DNA from: DATLLN01 sp963809205
Lineage (GTDB): Bacteria; Actinomycetota; Thermoleophilia; Gaiellales; JAICJC01
DNA: 64,000 nucleotides
Direction: 5' to 3'
NCBI GenBank assembly: GCA_963809205.1
Contig: CAWEIS010000011.1
Location: 91,987-155,986 of the forward strand
Part shown: piece by piece, positions 15,417 through 24,700 of the stretch
Position numbering within the stretch: the first letter of the stretch is position 1
How the letters are laid out: each line of letters opens with the position of its first letter
Translations under genes and position numbers: made by a program
The notes under the pieces: generated by a model
What the model saw: the letters and a program-made list of their open reading frames with translations, nothing else
Told to the model about the DNA's origin: nothing
Databases searched by the model: none

Positions 15417-16457
15417 ATGGATGCCGCCGACAAGCGCCTCTGCGATCTGATCCAGAACGACTTCCCGCTTGTCGAGCGCCCGTACGCCGCCGCCGGCGCA
15501 CAGCTGGAGATGAGCGAAGACGAGGTGTTGGAGCGGATCACGCGGCTGCGCAGCGACCGGATCATCCGCCAGGTCTCGGCCATCTTCGATACCCGCCGGC
15601 TGGGCTACGTGTCGTCGCTGGTCGCCGCCCGCACCACCCCGGAGCGGGCCGACGAGGCCGCCGCGGTGATCAACACCCACCCCGGCGTGACGCACAACTA
15701 CGAGCGGCAGCACGAGTTCAACATCTGGTTCACCGTCGGCGTGCCGCCGACCTCGCGGCTCGGCCTCGACCGGACGATCGAGCTGCTCGGCGAGCTGGCG
15801 CAGGTCGACGTGATCCGCCCGCTGCCGGCGCTGCGCTTCTTCAAGATCGGCGTCGACCTGGACATGAAGGGCGGGCGCGACCCGGCGGCCAAGAAGGCGC
15901 GGCGCGCGCCGGTCGCCCCGGCGCCGCCGCCGGACGAGCTGACGGCCGAGGACATCGCCGCCATCCGCGCCCTGCAGGGCGACCTGCGCACCGTCGCCGA
16001 GCCGTTCGCAGGCCCCGCGCAGCGCGCCGGGCTGACCGTGCCCGAGCTGCTCGACCGCGCCCACGGGTTCCAGGAGACCGGGCAGATGCGCCGGTTCGCC
16101 GCGGTGCTCTACCACCGGTCGGCGGGCTTCGTCTACAACGGCATGGGCGTCTGGAAGGTGCCCGACGAGCGGGTCGACGACATCGGCCAGGCGATGGCCG
16201 CGTTCCGCGGCGTGTCGCACTGCTACCAGCGGCCGACCTACCCGGACTGGCCGTACAACCTGTTCTCGATGACGCACGGGCGCACCAAGCAGGAGTGCGA
16301 GGACGTGCTGGACGCGATCGCGGCCGAAACCGGCCTCGACGAGCGGGTGGTGCTCTACTCGACCAAGGAGTGGAAGAAGACCCGGCTGGTCTACTTCTCG
16401 AGCGATGCCGAGGAGTGGGAGCGCCGGCACGCGCCCGAGCTGGCTGCGTCAGCCTGA
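15417..16457 (+). CDS. Fused siroheme decarboxylase (AhbA-AhbB-like), Lrp/AsnC family
   Basis: 346 residues with two Lrp-like halves in one chain. Half 1 (about 1-160) has a winged helix (DKRLCDLIQNDFPLVERPY) and an alpha/beta domain with HNYERQHEFNIWFTVG. Half 2 (about 180-346) has LTAEDIAAIRALQGDL and SHCYQRPTYPDWPYNLFSMT, ending with KEWKKTRLVYF. The Y-R-x-x-x-F-N-I-W and H-C-Y-x-R-P-x-x-x-x-x-P-Y-N-L-F motifs are those of AhbA/AhbB and NirDLGH, which decarboxylate siroheme to didecarboxysiroheme. This feeds the alternative heme or heme d1 routes. These are normally separate subunits or pairs; the fusion would supply both in one protein. A Pro/Ala linker (APVAPAPPPDE) joins them. TTG 15414 is an alternative leaderless start. 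Confidence 0.85.
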   Translation: MDAADKRLCDLIQNDFPLVERPYAAAGAQLEMSEDEVLERITRLRSDRIIRQVSAIFDTRRLGYVSSLVAARTTPERADEAAAVINTHPGVTHNYERQHEFNIWFTVGVPPTSRLGLDRTIELLGELAQVDVIRPLPALRFFKIGVDLDMKGGRDPAAKKARRAPVAPAPPPDELTAEDIAAIRALQGDLRTVAEPFAGPAQRAGLTVPELLDRAHGFQETGQMRRFAAVLYHRSAGFVYNGMGVWKVPDERVDDIGQAMAAFRGVSHCYQRPTYPDWPYNLFSMTHGRTKQECEDVLDAIAAETGLDERVVLYSTKEWKKTRLVYFSSDAEEWERRHAPELAASA

Positions 16458-17585
16458 CTCGGCCCAGGCCAGCACGGCCATGATCGCCGCCAGCGCGGCG
16501 ACCAGCGCGATCGGGGCCGAGATGGCGACGGTCGCGGCGATCGCGGCGGCGGCCAGCAGCCGGCGGCCGGCCACCCGGTCGAACCGTTCGACCGTCACGC
16601 GCTGGATCGCGGCCAGCGCCAGCAGGTAGGCGACCAGGCCGCCGGCCGCGATCGCGCGCACCGGCAGGTCGAGCGACTCGTGGTGCTGGGCGGCGTCGGC
16701 GGCCAGGTGCACGCCGACCGCCGTGGCGGCGATCCCGGCAAACACCAGCAGGTGACCGTACCCCCAGGTGAACGATCGGCGCAGCCCCTCCCGGCCGAGC
16801 GCCGTCCATCGCACCGAGTCGAAGTAGATCCACCAGAGTGCGGCGGCGACCGCGAAGCCGAGCGCGGCGGTGACGCCGGAGCGGGCGTCGAAGCCGGTCG
16901 CGGCCAGCGCCGCGCTGGCCGCGACCACCGACTCGCCCAGCACGATCAGCGTAAACAGGCCGTAGCGCTCGGCGATGTGGGCCGCGTCGAAGGCCTTACC
17001 CTCGTAGGCGACGACGGCCAGCGGCGGCGTGGCCAACAGCACCACCATGCCGGCGGCCCAGAGCACGTAGCGGGCCGGCTCGGGCACCGCCGCGGATGCC
17101 AGCCAGATGGCGCCGCCCAGCGCGTCGCCGGCGGCGTAGCGGCCGGCGAAGCCCCGCCAGCCCTCGGCGTGGCGGCGGGCGCGCACGAACAGGGCGGCCA
17201 GCAGCAGTTGCAGCGCCGCGTAGGCGATGGCGAACTCGCCCGATCCGCCGGTCGAGATGGTGTCCACGCCGGCGGCCATCGCGATCACGAGGCCCATCGC
17301 GGCAAACCAGGAGACGCGGAACACGGCGTCGTCGTTGTCGAACGCCGAGGCGTACCAGGTGTAGCCCATCCAGGCCCACCAGACCGGGACGAACAGGCCG
17401 CAGAAGCGGGCGATCCCGCCCCAGGTCGGGTCGTGGTGGAGGTCGGCGGCGAGCGCGGCGACGGCGGCCACGAAGCACAGGTCGAAGAACAGCTCGAGCC
17501 AGCTCGGGTGCCGCTCCTCCTGCGGGTCGGGGTCGCGCAGCGTCGGCGGCCGGCGCCATCCCGGACGGGTCGGGGTGATGGCCAT
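16449..17585 (-). CDS. ltrA: LtrA (low temperature requirement A) family membrane protein
   Basis: 378 residues with about ten membrane helices. The family signature is near the N-terminus: RHPSWLELFFDLCFVAAVAA, followed by VWWAWMGYTWYASAFDNDD. The name comes from a Listeria mutant unable to grow in the cold; the molecular function is not known. Its C-terminus overlaps the siroheme decarboxylase gene by 9 bases on the opposite strand (convergent). The start at ATG 17585 is the first in frame; the divergent sigma-factor gene begins 36 bases away. Confidence 0.9.
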   Translation of the reverse strand: MAITPTRPGWRRPPTLRDPDPQEERHPSWLELFFDLCFVAAVAALAADLHHDPTWGGIARFCGLFVPVWWAWMGYTWYASAFDNDDAVFRVSWFAAMGLVIAMAAGVDTISTGGSGEFAIAYAALQLLLAALFVRARRHAEGWRGFAGRYAAGDALGGAIWLASAAVPEPARYVLWAAGMVVLLATPPLAVVAYEGKAFDAAHIAERYGLFTLIVLGESVVAASAALAATGFDARSGVTAALGFAVAAALWWIYFDSVRWTALGREGLRRSFTWGYGHLLVFAGIAATAVGVHLAADAAQHHESLDLPVRAIAAGGLVAYLLALAAIQRVTVERFDRVAGRRLLAAAAIAATVAISAPIALVAALAAIMAVLAWAESG

Positions 17586-17620
17586 CGTGGGGCGAAAGCT
17601 AGACGAGTAATCTCACGGAG

Positions 17621-18115
17621 ATGGCTCAGCGGCGTTCATCAAGCATGAAGCTGCCGCCGTTCCAGACGCTGATCGACCGGCACGCCGACGATGTGCTCCG
17701 CTACCTGAGGGCGTCGGCCGGGCCGGTGGATGCCGAGGACTGCTTCCAGGAGACGTTCCTATCGGCGCTGCGGGCATATCCGCAGCTGCGCGACGGGCGC
17801 AACCTGCGGGGCTGGCTGCTCACGATCGCGCACAACAAGGCGCTGGATGCGCACCGTGCGCGGTCGCGGAGGCCGGTGCCGGTGCCCGAGATCGACGACC
17901 GCGTGGCCGCCGATCCCGAGCCCGGGCCGCCGGACACGCGGTTGTGGACGGCCGTCCGGGAGCTGCCCCAGAAGCAGCGCTCGGCGGTCTACCTGCGGTT
18001 CGCGGGCGACCTCGACTACGCCACGATCGGCGAGGCGATCGGCTGCTCGGAGGTGGCGGCGAGACAGAACGTCAGGGCCGGACTGGCCACGATTCGAAAG
18101 GGGTGGCCGCGATGA
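17621..18115 (+). CDS. ECF-type sigma factor coupled to a DNA methyltransferase
   Basis: 164 residues. Region 2 is DAEDCFQETFLSALRAYPQL with LRGWLLTIAHNKALDAHRAR. Region 4 is RSAVYLRFAGDLDYATIGEA followed by the recognition helix CSEVAARQNVRAGLATIRKG. A TAATCT box (17608-17613) lies 7 bases before ATG 17621, favouring this leaderless start; ATG 17645 is the alternative. The stop overlaps the start of the alkylguanine methyltransferase gene (ATGA), so the sigma factor may serve an alkylation or stress response. No anti-sigma factor is adjacent. Confidence 0.88.
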   Translation: MAQRRSSSMKLPPFQTLIDRHADDVLRYLRASAGPVDAEDCFQETFLSALRAYPQLRDGRNLRGWLLTIAHNKALDAHRARSRRPVPVPEIDDRVAADPEPGPPDTRLWTAVRELPQKQRSAVYLRFAGDLDYATIGEAIGCSEVAARQNVRAGLATIRKGWPR

Positions 18116-18681
18116 GCGAGGACAGGATCGCGAAGCTGCTGTCGCGGGCGGAGGCCGAGGGACTCGTCGATGTTGCCTACACGGACTTCGACTCGCCGAT
18201 CGGCAGGCTGACCGTCGCAGCGACGGACAGGGGACTGATGCGCGTGGTGTTCGACCGCGAAGACACGGACACGGCGCTGGGCGAGATCGCCGACCATGTG
18301 TCGCCGCGGGTGCTGGAGTCGCCGGCGCGGCTGGATCTGGTGCGCCGGGAGCTCGAGGAGTACTTCGAGGGTCGGCGCCAGGACTTCGACCTGCCGCTGG
18401 ACTGGGCACTGGTGCGCAGCCCGTTCCGCCGCCGGGTGCTGCAGCACACGGCCGGGATCCCGTACGGCCAGTTGGAGACGTACCGCGAGGTGGCGGTGGC
18501 GGCCGGCAACGTCAAGGCGGTGCGGGCGACGGGCGGTGCGCTGGGCTCGAACCCGATCCCGGTGGTGGTGCCGTGCCATCGTGTGGTCGGCTCCGACGGA
18601 CGGCTGACCGGCTACGCCGGTGGGCTCGACATCAAGCGGTTCCTGCTCGCCCACGAGGGCACCGGCGGCACGCTCTTCTAG
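18112..18681 (+). CDS. ogt: Methylated-DNA-protein-cysteine methyltransferase
   Basis: 189 residues. It removes alkyl groups from O6-alkylguanine by irreversible transfer to Cys155 in the signature IPVVVPCHRVVG. The helix-turn-helix and arginine finger region (GIPYGQLETYREVA and NVKAVRATGGALGSNP) are intact. The N-terminal domain (YTDFDSPIGRLTVAAT) is the usual Ogt-type lid. ATG 18112 overlaps the sigma-factor stop by 4 bases, indicating coupling. A hairpin follows the stop. Confidence 0.94.
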   Translation: MSEDRIAKLLSRAEAEGLVDVAYTDFDSPIGRLTVAATDRGLMRVVFDREDTDTALGEIADHVSPRVLESPARLDLVRRELEEYFEGRRQDFDLPLDWALVRSPFRRRVLQHTAGIPYGQLETYREVAVAAGNVKAVRATGGALGSNPIPVVVPCHRVVGSDGRLTGYAGGLDIKRFLLAHEGTGGTLF

Positions 18682-18682
18682 C

Positions 18683-18705
18683 GTGTGGGGTTACCCCTGG
18701 CACAC
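18683..18705. terminator. Hairpin between convergent ogt and MBL genes
   Basis: GTGTGGGGT and ACCCC-tgg-CACAC can pair (18683-18705) with a small bulge and a one-base loop. It lies in the 29 bases between two convergent genes and may act in both directions. There is no U tract. Confidence 0.35.
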
Positions 18706-18710
18706 CTGTA

Positions 18711-19431
18711 CTACGCGTCCACCTCCAACCCGTCGTAGGCGATGTTGAAGCCGTCCGGCAGCTTGGCCTCGATGTCCGCATGCCGGCCGGCGCGGTGGCC
18801 GACGTGCGTGAACAGCGTCCGCCCCGCGCGGAGGCGCCTCGCGATGTCCACGCCCTCGACCATCGAGAGGTGGCCGGAGAGGGAGCCCTCGTATGTCGTC
18901 CCGTCCATCACCAGCAGGTCGGCGCCGCGCGCCAGCTTGGAATCCGGCGCCGAGCCCATGTCCGGCGCATAGACCATCGAGCGCCCGCCCATCGAGACGC
19001 GGAAGGCCATCGTCCGAAACCGTGGGTCGTGCTGCACGTCGAAGGCCTGCGCCTCGAGCCCATCGCCGAGGTCAATGCGCACGCCCGGCGTCAGGTGCAG
19101 GACGCGCAGGTTGAGCTGCGGGAAGATCCGCCGCACCTCGGCCTCCGCCTCCTTGGTGCAGTGCAGCCAGGGCCGTCCCAGCTTCGCCATGTCGTGGATC
19201 CCCAGCGCGTGGTCGTGGTGGGCATGCGTCAGCAGCACCGCCTCGGGCACGACGCCGCCGGCCGCCTGCAGCTGGTGGTAGACGTCCGGCCCAGCGTCGA
19301 CCAGCACCCGTCCCTCCAGCAGCAGCGACGGTCGCAGCCGCCGGTCGCGCGCGATCGTCCGACGTGCACTGCTCGCACTCGCATCCCAGCCTCGGGATCG
19401 GCCAGGCGGAGCCCGACCCCAGCACGCGCAC
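18711..19431 (-). CDS. Metallo-beta-lactamase-fold hydrolase, PhnP-like (frame broken once)
   Basis: About 239 residues. From GTG 19431: RVLGSGSAWPIPRLGCECEQ, a start typical of PhnP-like MBL hydrolases with a Cys pair (C-E-C-E-Q-C), then a frame break near 19350. The rest follows as LLLEGRVLVDAGPDVYHQL, with the metal motif THAHHDHALG and later HDPRFR, YAPDMG, SGHLSMVEG and LFTHVGHRAG. Deleting one base restores a single chain. Such enzymes cleave cyclic phosphodiesters or similar esters using two metal ions. The gene follows the cytochrome b gene by 2 bases, so it is the third gene of that operon. The break is probably a sequencing error. Confidence 0.8.
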
Positions 19432-19433
19432 CC

Positions 19434-20066
19434 TCAGAGCGTCTTCTCCCACTTTGGATGGTGGCGCCGCGCCCAGTCGCGCCGCACCGATCCCCGAACC
19501 ATGCCACGCAGCGACGGCCGCGTGGACGGGTTGACGAGCACCAGGAACAGGTGCCCGAGCACCAGCGGGATGGCGACCCACGTCGCCAGATCGTGGATCA
19601 GGATCGCGTTCGTGCCGCGGAACGAGGCGTTCACCTCGGACAGGTACATCAGCGTGCCGGAGACGGTGAGCACCACCAGCAGCCCGGCGATCACGGCCGA
19701 GTTCAGCTTCTGTCCGGCGTTGAACCGGCCCTGCGGCGGCTCATCGCCGCGCCGGGTGACCGCCCAGCGCACCCACTCCCGGTCGTCATCGTCGAAGCGG
19801 TCGAGCTGGTCGGCTGCCGGCGCGAGCTCCGACCGCGCCGTCATCAGCAGCACGACCAGTCCGGCCCAGAATCCGATCGCCGCCCCCAGGTGGATGCTCT
19901 TCCACAGCCGCCGGTCGGCGGCGAGCTCGGCCAGCGCCGGCAGCTCGAGGATCAGCCCGGTCGCCAGCATCGTCAGGAATGTCGACGCCAGCAGCCAGTG
20001 CAGCGTGCGCTCCGTCGAGCTGAAGCGCGGGACGAGTTCGGACTCAGTACCCGTTCGAGCGTCCAA
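19434..20066 (-). CDS. Cytochrome b561/formate-dehydrogenase-gamma-like membrane protein
   Basis: 210 residues with four to five membrane helices and His residues spaced as heme b ligands: RTLHWLLASTFLTMLATGL (helix 1), SIHLGAAIGFWAGLVVLL (helix 2), and ILIHDLATWVAIPLVLGHLF (helix 4, two His). It would pass electrons between the quinone pool or a membrane carrier and the molybdenum protein encoded just upstream. The start at 20066 overlaps the end of that gene by 23 bases. This arrangement parallels MsrP/MsrQ-type pairs, although the sequence is closer to the cytochrome b561 superfamily. Confidence 0.85.
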   Translation of the reverse strand: MDARTGTESELVPRFSSTERTLHWLLASTFLTMLATGLILELPALAELAADRRLWKSIHLGAAIGFWAGLVVLLMTARSELAPAADQLDRFDDDDREWVRWAVTRRGDEPPQGRFNAGQKLNSAVIAGLLVVLTVSGTLMYLSEVNASFRGTNAILIHDLATWVAIPLVLGHLFLVLVNPSTRPSLRGMVRGSVRRDWARRHHPKWEKTL

Positions 20067-20682
20067 CCCAGGCGTCCACGTCGTAGCCGTTCTGCTCCCA
20101 GAACCCCGGCTCGAGCGTCGGCACCAGCTCGATCCGGCGGAGCCACTTGACGTTCTTGTAGCCGTACATCTGCGGGATGACGAGCCGCACCGGCCCGCCG
20201 TGCGCCCGCGACAGCGGCGCGTCGTCCATCGAGTGCGCCAGGATCACGTTCGGCAGCGTCGTCTGCTCCATCGTCAGCGTGTCCACGTACGGCCGCTCGT
20301 ACGAGACGAAGTTCGCGAATTTGGCCTGTGTGGTGGGCTTCGCGGCGTCCCACAGCGTCTGCAGCGTCGGGCCCTGCCAGCGGACGTCGTCGATCGTCCA
20401 GCCGGTGACGCAGTGGAAGGTGGTCGTCTGCCGGTGGTTGGGCAGCGCCTGGAACTCGTCCCACGTCAGCGACATCGGGTGTTCGACGGCGCCGGTCACC
20501 TCGAGCCGCCAGGTCGCCGGGTCGAAGTGCGGCCAGGGCGGGTTGATCGCGTAGATCCGCCAGCCCTGCCCGGGCAGCACGGCCTCCAGCGGCCGGGCGA
20601 TGCGCGACCCCAGCGCCAGCCCGAGACCACCCAGCCCGACGACGGTGAGGAACGCCCTGCGGCCCATCCGGATCTCGCTCAT
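20044..20682 (-). CDS. Molybdopterin-dependent oxidoreductase, sulfite-oxidase/MsrP family
   Basis: 212 residues. A twin-arginine signal is present (MGRRAFLTVVGLGGLGLALG), so the folded protein is exported. The molybdenum ligand Cys lies in TTTFHCVTGWTIDDVRW, and other cofactor contacts in SYERPYVDTL and AHGGPVRLVIPQMYGYKNVKW. Relatives reduce methionine sulfoxides (MsrP) or oxidise sulfite; which applies is not clear from sequence. It is followed by a cytochrome b and an MBL hydrolase in one operon. Molybdenum cofactor genes are not in this window. Confidence 0.9.
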   Translation of the reverse strand: MSEIRMGRRAFLTVVGLGGLGLALGSRIARPLEAVLPGQGWRIYAINPPWPHFDPATWRLEVTGAVEHPMSLTWDEFQALPNHRQTTTFHCVTGWTIDDVRWQGPTLQTLWDAAKPTTQAKFANFVSYERPYVDTLTMEQTTLPNVILAHSMDDAPLSRAHGGPVRLVIPQMYGYKNVKWLRRIELVPTLEPGFWEQNGYDVDAWVGRSNGY

Positions 20683-20737
20683 GCCTGAAGTATCGGTCGC
20701 GTCATCATCACGACCGAGTGCTTCAGCGCACCGATCG

Positions 20738-21715
20738 TTACGCCTTCTTCGGACAAACCACCCGCAGTGGATCGTCCGGGGCGAGCCGCTGCGTGCGCTC
20801 GACGCCGAGCACGGTGTAGGTCACGAGCACGGCGTCGACCGACGAGATCTGGTGGGAGGGCAGCGGCCAGCATGAGCGGATCCGCGCCCGGGTGGCCAGC
20901 GTCACGCTGTCGCCGCGGTCGAGATCGGCGCCGGCAGGGACGTCGACCGGCCGGAACAGGCCGCCCGAGACGTCGGGGGTGACCTCGGTGACGTGGATCG
21001 GCAGCAGACCCGCGTTGTTCACGGTGACGCGGAAGATTGCGACCATCGGCTTCTGCCGTCCGAACACCAGCTCCTTGAAGTGCAGCGGCCGGTCGGTGTC
21101 GTAGACGCCCTGCGGGACGATCCGCACCTCGCTGGCGGCGCCGTTGGCCTGCACCAGAGGGGCGCCCATCGTCACCCACAGGCCGGCCAGCCCTGCGACG
21201 GCCAGCCCGCCGATCGCCAGCCAGCCGCGCTGCGTCGGCCGCCAGGTCGTCGACGGCCGCGCGAAGCCGCGGATGATCAGCGACATCAGGCCGATCGAGG
21301 CGGCCATGATCGGCAGCGCCTCGAGGCGGTCGTCCAGCCACGCCCAGCCGCCGGGCGCGACCAGCACCGACACCACTGCCCAGCCGCTGGGCAGCCGCAC
21401 CGCTGCGACGGCGCGCACGCAGCGGACGCGCACCAACGCGTCGAGCACCACCAGGCCGGCGAACACGACGCCCCCGAGAATGTCCCACAGCACGTTCGAG
21501 CCGGGCAGCGTGTCGAGCAGCGCCGTCTCGCCGATCGACTGGGACGGCGTCACGCCGGCCGCGTGCAGCAGCGACCAGACCACGAGCAGCACCGCTGCCG
21601 CGGCGGCCGGGCCGACCACCACGGCCAGGGTCGCGGCCGCGATCGTCCGCGCCCACGTGGGACGAGCCACCCGCCGGGTGCGGGAGATCGGCCGGTCGAC
21701 CACTGCCATCGGCAA
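20738..21715 (-). CDS. Membrane protein with external beta-domain, unknown function
   Basis: 325 residues. There is an N-terminal cytoplasmic basic stretch, then helices (TIAAATLAVVVGPAAAAAVL; VLWDILGGVVFAGLVVLDAL; MAASIGLMSLIIRGF; GWLAIGGLAVAGLAGLWVTM). The C-terminal soluble part of about 125 residues contains VAIFRVTVNNAGLLPIHVTE, which looks like an Ig-like extracellular domain. No family assigned. It is on the same strand as the kinase-cyclase fusion gene, 36 bases after that gene's stop, so the two could be co-transcribed. Confidence 0.7.
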   Translation of the reverse strand: MPMAVVDRPISRTRRVARPTWARTIAAATLAVVVGPAAAAAVLLVVWSLLHAAGVTPSQSIGETALLDTLPGSNVLWDILGGVVFAGLVVLDALVRVRCVRAVAAVRLPSGWAVVSVLVAPGGWAWLDDRLEALPIMAASIGLMSLIIRGFARPSTTWRPTQRGWLAIGGLAVAGLAGLWVTMGAPLVQANGAASEVRIVPQGVYDTDRPLHFKELVFGRQKPMVAIFRVTVNNAGLLPIHVTEVTPDVSGGLFRPVDVPAGADLDRGDSVTLATRARIRSCWPLPSHQISSVDAVLVTYTVLGVERTQRLAPDDPLRVVCPKKA

Positions 21716-21751
21716 ACGGTACGGCCGCCACGGCGGATCGGCAACAGGCAG

Positions 21752-24700
21752 CTAGTTCAGGCAGAGCGCGGCGAGGTCGGCGCCGCTGTACACGGGACTG
21801 GCAACCACGCAGCCGAGCCGCGCCGAGGTGAACACCGGTGCGGCGAGCTGCTCGTAGGTGACCCAGGGCACCGAGGTGCGCAGAATCCGCCGCTCGAGAG
21901 CACCGAACCGGTCTGCCCGTTCGGCCCCGGATGTGGCCTCGGCCTGGTCCAGAGCCAGACGCAGCGGTGCGGGCCCGTACCCGGTCGGGTTGAGGCCAGG
22001 GTCGGCGTCGAACATCGGCGTCCCGATGATGCCGCGCGGGTCGTACTCGTCGAGGATCCACTGGCGGGCGGACAAGTCCCACGTGTCCGGGTCGGCGTCG
22101 TAGACGTTCTCCATCTGGCGGACGCGCAACGCGATGCCGATGGCGGCGAGGTTTCGCCGCAGGATCTGCGCTTGTTCGCGGCATACCCCCGACGTGCAGG
22201 TAACCAGGACGACCGTTGCCGTGCGGCCGTGCATCAGCGCCCGGGCCTTTGCCAGATCGGGCCCGTCGACCGGATAGACATGCGCCCCGGTGACGCCGGG
22301 CATGTCCTCCGGCAGATACCCGTCGGCCGGCATCGCCTGGTCGGCCGCCGCCAGCTCCGGGCGGTCGATCGCGTATGCGACCGCCCGGCGGACGGAGAGG
22401 TCGTCGAACGGCGGCCGGGTGATATTCAGCAGGTAGAAGGACAGACCGTTGGTCGGCGTCAGCTGCCAGCGGGGCCTGCCGGCCTGCGCCTTGCCGTAGT
22501 GTTTCGCAATCTCGCCGGCGGCGGAGATCGCGCCCGTGTCCGGCGGCTGTTCGGACACCATGTCGAGTGTCCCCGCGGCGACTCGGTTGGCGGCGACGCC
22601 GGTGGCGACGTCGATCTCGAACGTCATCGCGTCGAGTCGCTGCGGCCGATCACCGCCGTAGTTCGGGTTACGCTTGACCACCACGTACCAGTTGTGCGTC
22701 GTTATGTAGTACGGCCCGGCGCTGGGCGGCGCGGTATCAAGCGCTGCCCACGGCGTGTCGTCGGGGACGACGCCGAAGAACGGCATCGCCAGGAGGGCGG
22801 CGATGTCGGGATGCGGCGAGGTGAAGCGCAGCGTCAGCGTGCTGCCGGCTACGGAGATGCCTTTGACGTGATCCGCCTTGCCCGCCACGAATGCGTCTTC
22901 GCCGACCAGACCGGTCAGGTAGACGGCCCCCGGTGTCTGCGGCGGCGAGATCGCGGGCGAAAGCGCCCGCTCGATCGACGTGCGCACCGTCTCGGCGGTG
23001 ACCGGCTTGCCCGAGGGCGGGGAGAACCGGTACCCCGTGCGTACGGTGATCCGCGCAGTGCGGTCCCCGTCCGACAGCTCCGGCATGGCCGTTGCCAGTT
23101 CAGGAACCAGAACTCCGCCGGCGCCGCCGGCGCGGTCCGGATAGTTGTAGAGCTTGGCCAGCGTCGCATACTCGAGCTGCCACAGCGCCCGGCTCCAGGC
23201 CAGTGCCGGGTCGGGCTGGTCCAGCCAGTCCTCGCGCATGCCGACCCGAAGGACGTCGCCGGTAACACCCTTGAGATCGTCGCCCGGCCCTGCGAACAGC
23301 CCGACGAACACCTTGCCGTCCTGCTCGACCAGGCCGGCGGCCGCGTGGCCGGTCGGGAAGCTCTGCGGGCGGCGGCGCGGGTCGACGGGGTCGATTCGCG
23401 CGACGGTGCCGTTGCGCGGGTTGTCGACCCACAGCGCCCCGTCCCCGGCCGTGATCGTCTGTGGATCGCTGTTCGGCGGCCCGGTCGGGATCGTGGCGAG
23501 ATCCCGGCCGTCGTTCAGCGCCAGCTGGTGCACCGTCGCATCCGCGCCGAGCACCGCCCACAGCGAGCCGCTGCTGACCAGGATGTTGTTGATCCACGGC
23601 TGCAGCTGGGTACGCCACAGCACGCGCCCGGTCTGCGCGTCGACCTTGCGCACGTACCCGGTGGGCGACGAGGCGACGTACAGTGCGCCGTCGGCGAACC
23701 GCAGCGCCCAGGCGCCATTGATCGAGTAGCTGTGGACGCGCTTGCCGGTCGCGGGATCGAAGCCCTCGACGTGGCCGTTGCCGGCCACCCACACGAGGTC
23801 GTCCCCGAGGGCGATCCCTACGGCAGGCGGCCACCCGGTGTCCGCGGTGTCGGTGCGTAGATGGATCTCGCGCTTCGTCAGATAGTTCGGATCGATCCGG
23901 ATCAGGGCGCTCGGGTCGTCGCTCGCGATCGCCCAGACAGCGCCGTCGCCGACCGTCCACGGGCCGTCGCCGATGGCGAGCGGTCGAGTCGCCTTGAGGT
24001 TCCGGGGATCGATCCGGTTCAGCGTGCCGCCGGCCGTCATCACCCAGATCGCGCCGGCGAACGACTGGACGTCGCCCGGCTCGTCGCCCAGCTGCGTTTC
24101 GCCGACCAGTTCGTGGGTGGTCGCGTCGAAGGCGGCAATGGTGTTGGGATGCGACCCGATCGCCGGCGGGCCGCCGTCCGATCCGGCCTGCACGATGGCG
24201 AGGCCGGCGACGGCGCCGATCAACGCGCCGGCTGCGATGGCGGCCCGGCCCCAGCGGCGGCCGTGCATGCGCCGGCGGATCCGCCGGGCCAGGCTGTCGC
24301 CACGGTCGGCCGGCGCGACCTCGACGACCTTGACCGGCTGCTCGATGCCCTTCAGCCGCTCGATCCTGCCCTCCAGGTAGGCGATGCCCTCGACCTTGCG
24401 GGCCAGGTGGACGAGCGGCTCGCTGGCCAGCACCTCGCCGCCGCGCGCCGCCGAGCAGAGGCGCGCCGCCATGTTCAGCGCGCCGCCGCGGTAGTCGTCT
24501 CCGACCTCGACGGCCTCACCGGCGTCGAGGCCGATCGCCGACGCCCAGCGGGAACCCGTCGTCGGCGACGGCGGCCTGGATCCCCAGCGCCGCGCGCAGC
24601 GCGCGGCGCGGCGACTCGAACACGCTGACCACCTCGTCGCCGTGCGTCGCCATCACGCGTCCGTCGAACTGCTGGATCTGCACGGTCGCGAGCCGGATGA

